Assembly: GCA_964364175.1 (NCBI GenBank) | Contig: CAYILR010000073.1 | Span: 1 to 10,920 of the forward strand | Reading direction: 5' to 3' | DNA length: 10,920 nucleotides | Origin: CAYILR01 sp964364175 | GTDB taxonomy: Bacteria > Bdellovibrionota > UBA1018 | Part shown: piece by piece, positions 1-7,382 of the stretch | Numbering within the stretch: position 1 is the first letter of the stretch | Layout: each line of letters opens with the position of its first letter | Notes under the pieces: generated by a model | Database searches by the model: none | What the model saw: the letters and a program-made list of their open reading frames with translations, nothing else | What the model was told of the DNA's origin: nothing | Position numbers and translations under genes: made by a program

Positions 1-2
1 CC

Positions 3-365
3 ACCCCTGGGTCAAAACCTGCAAAGGGGTGGGTCAACTCAGCTGCAATCGGCCAATACCAAATGCCAGGCAGAATTTTGGTTCCTGACCTGGTTGCGAG
101 GCTTCCAAAAAAGGAAATCGCGATCGAACTCGAAAGAACCTTAAAATCGAAATCCAGTTACTACGAACGTGCAGCCCTCTATGAACGCTCGCAATACACG
201 CATGTGATTTATTTCTGCGAAACTTCAGAAATCTTTAAAAGCATCGCAAGAATCACCGGTAACACCAAAAAAATAGGACTTTCAAATCTTTTGTCCAAAG
301 ACAAAATCTACACCCCCGGAGAGGGGTTTCAACCACTCGCTGCTTTCATAGGAAAAGCGCATTAA
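3..365 (+). CDS. Replication-relaxation-like protein, C-terminal part (5' end outside window)
   Basis: The frame is open to the left edge, so the ATG at 63 is probably internal: no ribosome binding site precedes it, and the residues before it (…NSAAIGQYQ) read as ordinary protein. The visible part has VPDLVARL (D codon at 87), then IAIELERTLKSKSSYYERAALYERS (E at 126, E at 132, K at 144), then a hydrophobic strand HVIYFCETSEIFKSI. This order, PD followed by ExExTxKS and then a beta strand, matches the C-terminal half of the replication-relaxation family (PF13814 type), which has a PD-(D/E)xK nuclease-like signature and occurs on plasmids and conjugative elements. The N-terminal winged-helix half would lie upstream. 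It ends 13 bp before the coupling-protein gene, so both are probably one operon for mobilisation. The family call rests on motif recognition only. Confidence 0.6.
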   Translation, partial: TPGSKPAKGWVNSAAIGQYQMPGRILVPDLVARLPKKEIAIELERTLKSKSSYYERAALYERSQYTHVIYFCETSEIFKSIARITGNTKKIGLSNLLSKDKIYTPGEGFQPLAAFIGKAH

Positions 366-378
366 GGAAAAACGAAGT

Positions 379-2100
379 ATGGAAAATAAAAATCAATCTC
401 AAGACGATGTGATTCAGGCCATTCTGGCGATAGGGAGTATTGCTGGAATTGTGGCTTTTGGACCGGCGCTCGGTCTAGGTGCCTACATCTGGTTTAGGAC
501 GGAATACTTTCGAGCTGTCAGTAAGATGAAGTTGTTCTTGTGGGGCATGGGCTTTGTTCTGACAGGAATGATGGGTTGGATTTTGTGGCTAGACAGGTTC
601 CCTTTGTATTACCTCGATTTTTTGAATCAGAAAGCTTTCTATCAACTCAAGTGGGTCGTCGTATTTCGCATGCTGGATTTCGGCTGGTGGATGGGAGTTG
701 GCGCAGTTCTGATGCTTTCTCCTTTTGTCATCGCGTTCAAAAAATCAGGAGCGGGACTCAAATCATCCGATTTCAAAGTCAAAATCAAAGACACAAAGAA
801 GTTCTTTAAGGTTTTCAAAAATCGAGAGCAAATCCCACTGGGCTATGACCTCAAACAAGGCGTGGTTTCCTACCTGACAGAAGAGCAATGCTCGTCTCAC
901 GTGTTGATTCTGGGTGCCACGGGATCAGGAAAAACAACACTGATTGTGCTCATGATCCTTCATGCGATCTTTCATCGAAGGCCTTGCATCGTCATTGATC
1001 CCAAAGGATCAGAAACCACTCTGAATTTTATCAAAAAAATAGGAAGAATGTTGTCTCCAGACCTGGATTCGAGATTCAGAGTGTTTCGAATGAATAAACC
1101 CAAGGAAAGTTGCCAATACAACCCCCTCAAGCACGGTAATGCCTCTCAGATCAAAGACCGGATCTTGGAAGCTCTCAATTGGAGCGAACAGTTTTATCAG
1201 TCCGTGGCAGGAGATTTTTTGACCACGATCACGGCATGCGCTGAGTTTCTTGGGATGACTCTTACCCTAGGAGATGTGGTAGCGCTGACGTCTCGTTTGA
1301 AACTCAACGAAATGTCCACAAAGCTTCGTGAACTAGCGGAAACCCAAAATCCAGGGGCCAAGATTCTGCACGAGCGACTCAAAGATTTGATCGCAAAAAC
1401 AAAAGAGTCCGATCTCCTGGGGCTCCAAGCTCAGCTTTTGGTTTTGTATAGTCCATCCCTCATGTCAGTTTTTGCTCCGACGGATCCAAAAAAAGAGATC
1501 GATCTCAGAGAGGTACTCGCCAAAAATCAGATCGCGTATTTTCAGCTCAGTACGCTCGGGAATCCTGATACGGCAAGACGTCTAGGTCGGATGATTACCG
1601 AGGACATCAAGGGGCTTGCCTCTTATGTGCTCGACAATATTCACGAGGACGACCGAAAGTTTCTGCCTATTTTTATCGATGAGTTTGGAAGTTTCGCTTC
1701 CAAGGAGTTTATCGAAAACATCAAGCAAGTCAGAGAGGCGAAATTTGGAGTTCATCTCTCAACCCAAGGGCTTGAGGATCTCGATGTCGTGAGCCCTGCG
1801 TTTAGAAGACAGGCAAGCTCCAATCCCATGACCAAGATCGCATTTAGGCTGGATGACTCGGAGACTGTGGACGAGATTTGCTCAATGGCGGGCACTGCTG
1901 AGGGCGAGGAGCAGAGCTACCAAGTCGAAGGCCAGTGGATGCCTAAAAAGACGGGGCTTGGGAATATGCGAAAGACCCGGCAGATGATGATTGAGCATGA
2001 TGTTTTGAAGAATCTCAATGTGGGGCAGGCGGTGGTGATTGAAAAATCACCGAGTCGAGTTACGGCGTTGAGAGTATTTGATCCCGGTAATTTAGTTTGA
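379..2100 (+). CDS. VirD4/TraG-type type IV coupling ATPase
   Basis: This is an inner-membrane ATPase of the type IV coupling protein family, which links a relaxase-DNA complex to a conjugative secretion channel. At 573 aa it appears full length. Three hydrophobic segments lie at about residues 13-38, 51-71 and 101-120, followed by a cytosolic RecA-like domain. Walker A is GATGSGKTT at 179-187 (K185), with IVIDPKGSE soon after as in other TraG/VirD4 proteins. Walker B is LPIFIDEFGSF with D434/E435, followed by a TraM-recognition-like stretch (REAKFGVHLSTQGLEDL, Q463). The ATG has an AAGGA about 9 bases upstream. It follows the replication-relaxation-like gene directly, and no other conjugation gene is visible, so this may be the edge or remnant of a mobilisable or integrative element. 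The class is secure; the subfamily (TraD, TraG, TrwB) is not. Confidence 0.9.
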   Translation: MENKNQSQDDVIQAILAIGSIAGIVAFGPALGLGAYIWFRTEYFRAVSKMKLFLWGMGFVLTGMMGWILWLDRFPLYYLDFLNQKAFYQLKWVVVFRMLDFGWWMGVGAVLMLSPFVIAFKKSGAGLKSSDFKVKIKDTKKFFKVFKNREQIPLGYDLKQGVVSYLTEEQCSSHVLILGATGSGKTTLIVLMILHAIFHRRPCIVIDPKGSETTLNFIKKIGRMLSPDLDSRFRVFRMNKPKESCQYNPLKHGNASQIKDRILEALNWSEQFYQSVAGDFLTTITACAEFLGMTLTLGDVVALTSRLKLNEMSTKLRELAETQNPGAKILHERLKDLIAKTKESDLLGLQAQLLVLYSPSLMSVFAPTDPKKEIDLREVLAKNQIAYFQLSTLGNPDTARRLGRMITEDIKGLASYVLDNIHEDDRKFLPIFIDEFGSFASKEFIENIKQVREAKFGVHLSTQGLEDLDVVSPAFRRQASSNPMTKIAFRLDDSETVDEICSMAGTAEGEEQSYQVEGQWMPKKTGLGNMRKTRQMMIEHDVLKNLNVGQAVVIEKSPSRVTALRVFDPGNLV

Positions 2101-2229
2101 TTTGAACAACCAAAGCCACAGTAACTGACACTCCACCAATAGGTGTAAATGGCGGGCCCCCCGGGATCACCCTCCCAATAAGATTTCGCAGCAAGAGTAT
2201 CTTGAGGCTCGGGATCAGTTGATTAAGGA
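2101..2229. other. Intergenic spacer after the coupling-protein gene
   Basis: This short gap lies between two genes that converge on it. It contains a GC-rich run (GGGCCCCCCGGG, 2154-2165). The eight bases GATCCCGG at 2080-2087 recur inverted as CCGGGATC at 2161-2168, but the 73-base spacing makes a terminator unlikely. The end of the gap reads on the plus strand as …SQQEYLEARDQLIKD and a TAA at 2231-2233, which looks protein-like and could be the tail of a decayed gene. It has no start codon or homology that I can name. Confidence 0.3.
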
Positions 2230-3579
2230 TTAAATATCGTAGTATGAATCCAATATCGCTTTGGCCTCAAGCAATTGCTTCGTTTTCGACTCGCTATCTG
2301 AATCCGAATTTCGGTCAGGGTGGAACTTTTTCAAAAGTTTACGAATAGTGGAACGATATTCAGATTTTGAAGCTTTGGGAGAAAGACCCAATAAACGAAA
2401 GGCGTCGGTCACCGCCATTGAACCACTCGAAAAATTCTCCTGCTGCTGCCGAAACTCATAACGAGAACCATGACGACCGCCCGCTGCTTGAATCAACTTC
2501 ACCCACTCAGGGTTGAACATAAAAACAGCCAGATCCAACGCAGTCTGGCCTAAAGAGTTTTCAATGTTAGGATCAGCTCCTTTGCTCAACAGGATTCGTA
2601 CCGCATCAAACTGATTGTTACGGAAGATAGCGATCATCAATGCGGTGTCACCCTCTGCGTTCTGCAGATTCAGATTGAGAGGTTGCTGCATCAGGATCTC
2701 AAAAACCCGCTTTCGCTCACTGAGAGGATCCAGATTCCTAGATTTTAATTTGTTATAGTCTGCATTACTACTCGGTCCTATACTCCACATCAAAGGAGTC
2801 CAACCGGATCGGTCTACGGTGTCGACAGCAGCCCCCAACGATAAAAAATAAAGCAACAAATCGGCTTCGATATGTTCGGCAGCCGAAGCCAAAGGAGTGT
2901 TGCCTCCCGCCCGGGATCTTTCGTTCCATCTTGCACCTTTTTGAATCAGGAGGTTGACGATATCGGTATTACCATACTCGACCGCACGACTGAGTGGGCT
3001 GATTCCATAATGCTCCTCAATATTGGGATCAGCACCGTGGTTCAATAAATATTCAATACCCAGATAGTTATTAACGTGAATAGCAGCATGAAGGGGGAAA
3101 GTCGGATGATCGCGATCCCCACTGTAGTTGGGATCACAGCCGTGATCGACCAGGAATTTCAACCAGTCTAGTCTGTCAGGACGAGCAGAAACGTACTCTA
3201 AAGCGCTGACCCATTCGAAGTCCAAGTTAGGCTTGACCTTGAGATCTTCCAGCATGAATCGAGCGCTTTCGAATGAGTTGTGCACAACAGCGAAGAAAAT
3301 CGCACTACGAACACCTACGGAATCCCTGACACTGCTGCCCAGGGGCACATCCAAAAGGTATCTGCCCAAATCAAACTGCGAGTGGAACTTTCGAATCGAC
3401 TCCAAGTCACCAGATTGAATCGCAAGAACCAGCTGAGTCGAAGTCAAGGGGTCTAACTTGAGTTTGGACTGGGACTCCAAGTATGAACTGCACGGCTGCT
3501 GAGCTTGAGCCCAGATCGGGCTGCCCATCAAAAAAATAGCCGTAAAAACAAAAAATGAAACCACTCGATTAAAAAACAC
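2230..3579 (-). CDS. Exported ankyrin-repeat protein with C-terminal J domain
   Basis: The start is GTG, preceded by AGGTGG at about 7 bases, a strong ribosome binding site. The N terminus is a Sec signal peptide (positive FFNR, hydrophobic core to residue 22, AQA before a probable cleavage after residue 26). Ankyrin-type repeats run from about 50 to 370. The clearest are at 160-190 (PLHAAIHVNNYLGIEYLL-NHGADPN), 192-222, 227-256, 259 onward and 309-342 (DTALMIAIFRNNQFDAVRIL-SKGADPN). Residues 392-447 form a J domain: LLGLSPKASKSEYRSTIRKL, the catalytic H420-P421-D422 followed by RN, and a closing helix QLLEAKAILDSYY. J domains stimulate Hsp70 ATPase, but no Hsp70 is expected in the periplasm, so the combination is odd. 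The protein may act outside the cell or, in a predator, in the prey. It is divergent from the 3690 gene. The function is unknown; domain calls are firm. Confidence 0.88.
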   Translation of the reverse strand: MFFNRVVSFFVFTAIFLMGSPIWAQAQQPCSSYLESQSKLKLDPLTSTQLVLAIQSGDLESIRKFHSQFDLGRYLLDVPLGSSVRDSVGVRSAIFFAVVHNSFESARFMLEDLKVKPNLDFEWVSALEYVSARPDRLDWLKFLVDHGCDPNYSGDRDHPTFPLHAAIHVNNYLGIEYLLNHGADPNIEEHYGISPLSRAVEYGNTDIVNLLIQKGARWNERSRAGGNTPLASAAEHIEADLLLYFLSLGAAVDTVDRSGWTPLMWSIGPSSNADYNKLKSRNLDPLSERKRVFEILMQQPLNLNLQNAEGDTALMIAIFRNNQFDAVRILLSKGADPNIENSLGQTALDLAVFMFNPEWVKLIQAAGGRHGSRYEFRQQQENFSSGSMAVTDAFRLLGLSPKASKSEYRSTIRKLLKKFHPDRNSDSDSESKTKQLLEAKAILDSYYDI

Positions 3580-3641
3580 TTAAAACCACCTAATACTCAA
3601 TATCAATTGTAATACAGACCCAGTACCATATTTAATACTTT

Positions 3642-3663
3642 ATTTGTATTTAAAAATACAAAT
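3642..3663. promoter_or_regulatory. Perfect palindrome between divergent genes (operator candidate)
   Basis: ATTTGTATTT at 3642-3651 is repeated inverted as AAATACAAAT at 3654-3663, separated by two bases. It sits 26 bp before the ATG at 3690 and 62 bp before the GTG of the divergent gene, where a repressor or activator could control both. A TATATC at 3672-3677 may be a -10 element for the rightward gene, but I could not find a matching -35. The AT-rich composition means a chance palindrome cannot be excluded. Confidence 0.4.
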
Positions 3664-3689
3664 TTGAATGTTATATCTTTCGTCTCATT

Positions 3690-4874
3690 ATGAAGCGAAT
3701 CTGGATCAATAATCTGCTGCTGTGTTTCGTCATTTCTTATTCCACGAACACGTTTGCTGCAGACTGCGGTCAGTATTTACAAAAAGCATCTCTCGTTGCT
3801 GCTGGAGAAGGAATTTTTACTCCTGAAAGCGCCCCCACGGTGAGAGAACTGCTGAGTCATCTGAAAAAACTCACAAACGAACAAATTCAGCCTAAAGAGC
3901 TCTCGATTATTTACCAGGCCATCCAACCTCAAATCAATGAAGCTCTCGAGTACGGATCTCAACTTGAAGTACAAGGATATCCTTTGCGTCAGACTGCAGC
4001 GTTCGTACAAAGATTTTCAAAAATAGTGGAACTTCCCATAGAGTATATCAACAAAGTAGCTCATTGGGGTTCGGGGGGTTGTTCGAACAGAATTCATGAT
4101 TTTGAAATAGAATTTTACCAAAACGCCACTCAATTATACCAAGAACGATTTGGACGAGACCACTTGGCTGACTACCTTCCCAAATTCATTTCTCATCATT
4201 TCGAAGAAAGCATTGAGCAGACTCCACAGAATCTAGACCGAGATTTCTTCATCGAGGGGATATCTAGCGAGATCGCGGAGCGTAAACGATTTTTTCAATA
4301 CACTTACATCTATCGAGTAGGCGAAGTATCGCTTTTGGATTTTATCCGAATTCGAGAAACGGGTGCATCCTTCATCGGAATTAAAAAAGAAACAAATGGG
4401 TATCATGACGGACAGCATGGATCGGCTGCGGATTTTGAAGAACATGACTACTTCCACGCTTATTTTCAAAAAGTTCGAGATCAAGAGCTTTTCGATTCTC
4501 TCGGAGTCAAGAACATCGAGGATGCTCGCCGATTGCAGACGCTGAATCAGCAGCAGGTTGATTTGTTGTTGGCGGAGTGGGATTTGATTTCAGATCGCGG
4601 GCTAAAAACGACAATTGAAGTAATGCTTTTTGCTTTGATGCACGAGCAGGCCGTATCCTACCCTACGCAAGTCCTGGCTGAGCTAGAGAACCCTTCACGG
4701 TTGGATTTTTATCAAAGGGTGGGGAAATCTACAATTCCGAGAGGTGTCTTTGGAGAGGACATCAAAAAGCTGTTGCAGGGATCAGTAGATTCGACCGTGG
4801 ACTCTGCTCTGGAATGGATCAAAGTCAGAGCAAAAAGTGCAAACGCACGCGTTCTTAATCAATTCTACAAGTAA
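3690..4874 (+). CDS. Exported protein of unknown function with a His/Asp/Glu motif
   Basis: I do not recognise this 394-aa protein. It starts with a Sec signal peptide (MKRIWINNLLLCFVISYS, cleavage probably after TNTFA, residue 23). The mature chain is mostly helical by composition, with two cysteines (C26, C131) that could form a disulfide. A dense polar motif lies at 239-256 (HDGQHGSAADFEEHDYFHA: H239, D240, H243, E250, E251, H252, D253, H256), followed by ALMHEQ with H318-E319. This arrangement could bind a metal and form an enzyme active site, but no known metalloenzyme signature matches exactly. No Shine-Dalgarno sequence precedes the ATG; the signal peptide right after it supports this start. 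The mature N terminus (DCGQYLQKASL) resembles that of the divergent ankyrin protein (PCSSYLESQSKL). It is convergent with the VOC gene. Confidence 0.8.
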   Translation: MKRIWINNLLLCFVISYSTNTFAADCGQYLQKASLVAAGEGIFTPESAPTVRELLSHLKKLTNEQIQPKELSIIYQAIQPQINEALEYGSQLEVQGYPLRQTAAFVQRFSKIVELPIEYINKVAHWGSGGCSNRIHDFEIEFYQNATQLYQERFGRDHLADYLPKFISHHFEESIEQTPQNLDRDFFIEGISSEIAERKRFFQYTYIYRVGEVSLLDFIRIRETGASFIGIKKETNGYHDGQHGSAADFEEHDYFHAYFQKVRDQELFDSLGVKNIEDARRLQTLNQQQVDLLLAEWDLISDRGLKTTIEVMLFALMHEQAVSYPTQVLAELENPSRLDFYQRVGKSTIPRGVFGEDIKKLLQGSVDSTVDSALEWIKVRAKSANARVLNQFYK

Positions 4875-4951
4875 CGGTATTGAATTGTGTAAAGCAGGTT
4901 ATGTGCCGGGCAAGCCAACCTTCTTGTGGAGTCTGATCGAGGCATCGTTGG

Positions 4952-5293
4952 TTAGTGCGATCCCTGCCAAATCATGAGCTCATTCCCCTCTGGATCTAGG
5001 CAATTGGCCCCTTTCATTGAAGCAAACTCCCAGGTTTTGAGAATTTTTCCATTCATCGATTTAAGATCAATCAGACTTTGTGCCAAATCGGTCACCAAAA
5101 TTCCGGGACTGGTGGAACTTACTGATTCGCCGTTGGTAATACACAGACACTGTTTCTTTTCCCGGTCCACCAGCATCGTAAATTTTTCTGAAGACTCAGT
5201 GACTTCGAGGCCCACAAAACCGGTGTAAAAAGAAACCAGTTTTTCGTAATCTTTTGCCGCAATCATTGTATCGCTAAAATTTCGCTTTTCCAT
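4952..5293 (-). CDS. VOC-superfamily (glyoxalase/bleomycin-resistance fold) protein
   Basis: This 113-aa protein has the single-chain VOC pattern: an opening strand and helix (FSDTMIAAKDYEKLVSFYTG-FVGLEV), a middle pair of strands (FTMLVDREKKQCLCI), a second module start (GILVTDLAQSLIDLKSMNGK) and the closing CLDPEGNELMIWQG. VOC proteins bind small molecules or catalyse metal-dependent isomerase, dioxygenase or transferase reactions. The first-strand histidine that usually binds the metal is absent (TMI instead), while the late glutamate (NELMI) is kept, so a binding role is more likely than classic glyoxalase activity. The ATG at 5293 is chosen because GGAGAG lies 4 bases upstream; a TTG 12 bases earlier would place that site inside the gene. 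It lies 25 bp after the 5319 gene on the same strand, so the two are probably cotranscribed. The ligand is unknown. Confidence 0.75.
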   Translation of the reverse strand: MEKRNFSDTMIAAKDYEKLVSFYTGFVGLEVTESSEKFTMLVDREKKQCLCITNGESVSSTSPGILVTDLAQSLIDLKSMNGKILKTWEFASMKGANCLDPEGNELMIWQGSH

Positions 5294-5318
5294 ACTTCTC
5301 TCCAATTTAATTCTAAAA

Positions 5319-6365
5319 TTAACGGTCTGTTACACACCGAACCGAATTATCGTAATGACTATACTCGCTGTTTTCTAGATAGATGTAGCCATCACGCCCA
5401 ACGAAAATGTAGGGGAAATAGCCGTAACCAGGGTGAACCACTGCAGACCAAAAATAGTATTCCAACATATTGGGTAAAACTTCACGAAACCCATTCATTT
5501 CACCACGCTCAAATTCTTCTTTGGAAGGTAATTTTCCACCCAGCTTTTGACAGGCCTCCCAAGCTTGCGTTTCAAACCAATGGTGTTCACCACGATTTCC
5601 GTAAAGGTCGGGAAGACGATCACTGTAGATTTTTTCCTGATCTATTTCGGTTTTCGCCACACCTAGAACAAGCTTCCAAGCCTCACCAAACTTTGCTCTT
5701 TCGACTCGTTCAAAAATCGCACCTTTACTGGTCCTACATTTTTGTCCAAGATTTGCTCGATCTTCTATGGTCAGATCACTGCAAGATTTGAGTTTAATCG
5801 CCAATTTTAATACAGTTGTACGCGTGAGATAATCTGTAATCTGTTTGGAAACCTCGTAATCGGATGAGGCTCCTTGGTTCTGTTCGATGCCTGTTAACCC
5901 TGCATATTCGTGGTGAATCAAGACATACTGATCTGACTCAGAGGTTGCGACAAATCTTTCAATACTGCACAAAATATGGGGGTGATGATCTTTTACAGAT
6001 GTAAAACCTCGACAGGTTTTCAATTGCCCATCTACCATCACCCGACGTTCTGAATCCTGGGTCGTGCTTTCTTCTAGAGTCGAAACCATTCCTATGACAA
6101 CTGCATGGCGTTGCAAGACTGAGGTCATTTGCTGCACATACATTTCGTAGGTTATTCCCTGTGGCAGACTCAAGCTCGCTGCTCTTTCGGCAATAATCCA
6201 CCCCAGGAGATCCACCCGAATATCATCAATTCGGACTTCAGCTGCATCCCCACCACCACTATCGAGTCCCCCCGCTACTAATCTCAGGGGTAAAGCTATA
6301 GCCAACAGTGAGGTGACCGAGACTAGGATCAATGCAGTTTTTTTAAAACCAGTATTCGTAATCAT
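5319..6365 (-). CDS. Exported protein with HHEYAGLTGIE motif and Lcl/DUF1566-like C terminus
   Basis: This 348-aa protein has an N-terminal hydrophobic signal (residues 8-31, likely cleavage after LVA), then GGLDSGGGDAAEVR. The middle has YVLIHHEYAGLTGIEQNQG at 147-165 followed by SDYEVSKQITDYL, a motif pattern I associate with exported Bdellovibrio proteins of unknown role. HHE (151-153) plus H127, H128 and H130 could make a metal site. The C-terminal 85 residues (AWEACQKLGGKLPSKEEFER, YYFWSAVV, YGYFPYIFVG, NSVRCV) follow the outline of Lcl C-terminal/DUF1566 modules: W-EA-C, LP-EE, a WS strand, and a final RCV. Six cysteines (118, 133, 195, 210, 272, 344) are compatible with disulfides in an exported protein. 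GGAG precedes the ATG by 9 bases. It is divergent from a TIGR02147 regulator and leads the VOC gene. The biochemical function is unknown. Confidence 0.78.
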   Translation of the reverse strand: MITNTGFKKTALILVSVTSLLAIALPLRLVAGGLDSGGGDAAEVRIDDIRVDLLGWIIAERAASLSLPQGITYEMYVQQMTSVLQRHAVVIGMVSTLEESTTQDSERRVMVDGQLKTCRGFTSVKDHHPHILCSIERFVATSESDQYVLIHHEYAGLTGIEQNQGASSDYEVSKQITDYLTRTTVLKLAIKLKSCSDLTIEDRANLGQKCRTSKGAIFERVERAKFGEAWKLVLGVAKTEIDQEKIYSDRLPDLYGNRGEHHWFETQAWEACQKLGGKLPSKEEFERGEMNGFREVLPNMLEYYFWSAVVHPGYGYFPYIFVGRDGYIYLENSEYSHYDNSVRCVTDR

Positions 6366-6460
6366 CTGAACTTACTCCATATACTTAACGTAAAATCTTA
6401 TAAACCAGCCAACGATGCTTTTCTATTGTTATCGTGTTGATTAATCTATATTTTTTTAGT

Positions 6461-6487
6461 AAAAGTTAATGTAATTTGATAACTTTT
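6461..6487. promoter_or_regulatory. Inverted repeat just upstream of the TIGR02147 gene (operator or RNA hairpin)
   Basis: AAAAGTTA at 6461-6468 is inverted as TAACTTTT at 6480-6487 with an 11-base spacer, ending 10 bp before the ATG at 6498. The following gene encodes an HTH protein, so an autoregulatory operator is plausible. As RNA the same repeat would cover the region where a ribosome binding site should be, and no clear Shine-Dalgarno is visible there. The surrounding 130 bp (6366-6497) is AT-rich and must also hold the divergent promoter. TATATT at 6447-6452 is a possible -10 element without a convincing -35. Confidence 0.4.
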
Positions 6488-6497
6488 GGTAAATATT

Positions 6498-7304
6498 ATG
6501 AACATATTTCAATATCAGGACTATCGGCTTTGGTTTCGTGATTGGCTAGCGCAGCAACCGAAGAAGGGAAGAGGGATTCTGTCCCGCCTTGCGGAACATC
6601 TACAAATTCAGGGGAGTTTTTTGAGTCAGGTCCTAGCAGGGCAAAAGGCATTATCGGTGGATCAAGCGTATTTGTTGGCAGATTATCTTGGTCTCAGTGA
6701 ACTTGAGTTGGAGTACCTGATTCAGCTCGTATTAGTTGAAAAAGCGGGAAATCCACGCGCCAAAAGGCATTTTCAAAAAAAATTAGACACGATTCTCAGC
6801 CAAAGTCAGGACCTATCTAAACGACTCAACAAAAGTACTCAGATCGAGGCTCGAGATCAGGCTCTTTTTTATTCGGATTGGCGCTATTCGGCGACGAGGT
6901 TAGCGAGTTCCATCGCTGGACTGAACGACCCTCATTCTATTGCCAAAAAGTTGGGGCTTCCGACAAACCAAGTTCGATCCATCCTGGAGTTTTTGTTGGA
7001 AAAAGGACTTTGTGTTCAAGAGTCAGGTCAAATCGGACTAGGTCCTAAGCACATCCATCTTGCCAAAGATTCACCGTGGATTCGCGCTCATCATTTCAAC
7101 TGGCGGAGATTAGCCATAGAGAAGATTGATCTGCAAAACGAAAACAATCTTCATTTTACTGGGCCGCATAGTATCAGTGTCGAAGACTATCAGAAGGTCA
7201 AAGAGCTTTTGATCCAGGTGACCAAAAAAGTCAGTGAGATGATTACGAGTTCGGAAGCCAAAAAAATTGCTTGCTTAAATATTGATTTGTTTCATGTCAG
7301 CTGA
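6498..7304 (+). CDS. TIGR02147 family HTH regulator-like protein (DUF4423 type)
   Basis: At 268 aa this matches the usual family length. It opens with the family signature MNIFQYQDYRLWFRDWLAQQ, then an Xre-like helix-turn-helix (SRLAEHLQIQGSFLSQVLAG and SVDQAYLLADYLGLSELELE, about 24-72), a linker (YLIQLVLVEKAGNPRAKRHF), a winged-helix-like segment near 150-190 (SIAKKLGLPTNQVRSILEFL followed by LEKGLCVQ) and a C-terminal DUF4423-type end finishing CLNIDLFHVS. The ATG at 6498 is preferred to a TTG 12 bases earlier because family members begin with this motif. The family is abundant in Bdellovibrio-like bacteria and Fibrobacter and is presumed to regulate transcription. Being divergent from the exported 5319 gene suggests control of that gene or itself, which is inference. 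Confidence 0.9.
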   Translation: MNIFQYQDYRLWFRDWLAQQPKKGRGILSRLAEHLQIQGSFLSQVLAGQKALSVDQAYLLADYLGLSELELEYLIQLVLVEKAGNPRAKRHFQKKLDTILSQSQDLSKRLNKSTQIEARDQALFYSDWRYSATRLASSIAGLNDPHSIAKKLGLPTNQVRSILEFLLEKGLCVQESGQIGLGPKHIHLAKDSPWIRAHHFNWRRLAIEKIDLQNENNLHFTGPHSISVEDYQKVKELLIQVTKKVSEMITSSEAKKIACLNIDLFHVS

Positions 7305-7382
7305 AGAGTCAGAATCCTTTTCTACTGTTTCATGCAATGATGTTTGATCACACAAAAACCCCAAGAACGATCTCAAAGAATG

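Noticed and set aside
1..32. CCACCCCT (1-8) and its inverse AGGGGTGG (25-32), with GGGTCAA repeated directly at 9-15 and 31-37
   Set aside because: It lies at the window edge inside an open frame that continues into a recognisable protein, so it may just be coding sequence. Without upstream sequence no origin or attachment site can be argued.
2080..2168. GATCCCGG / CCGGGATC inverted pair as a terminator for the coupling-protein gene
   Set aside because: The arms are 73 bases apart, the left one lies inside the gene, and no T-run follows.
2129..2233. Short plus-strand open stretch ending SQQEYLEARDQLIKD and TAA
   Set aside because: The ending looks protein-like, but there is no start codon, the first half is GC-rich low-complexity translation, and it overlaps the stop of the ankyrin gene. 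It is too short to name as a gene remnant.
4875..4951. Possible bidirectional terminator between the convergent 3690 and VOC genes
   Set aside because: Only weak short pairings (for example CCAAC with GTTGG) were seen, without a T-run on either strand.
5294..5305. Upstream TTG start for the VOC gene
   Set aside because: It would place the GGAGAG ribosome binding site inside the coding sequence. The ATG at 5293 sits at a proper distance from that site.
7298..7382. Terminator after the TIGR02147 gene, including a CCCCA (7359-7363) / TGGGG (7381-7385) pairing
   Set aside because: The stem is short, no T-run follows, and the G run belongs more convincingly to the long inverted repeat.
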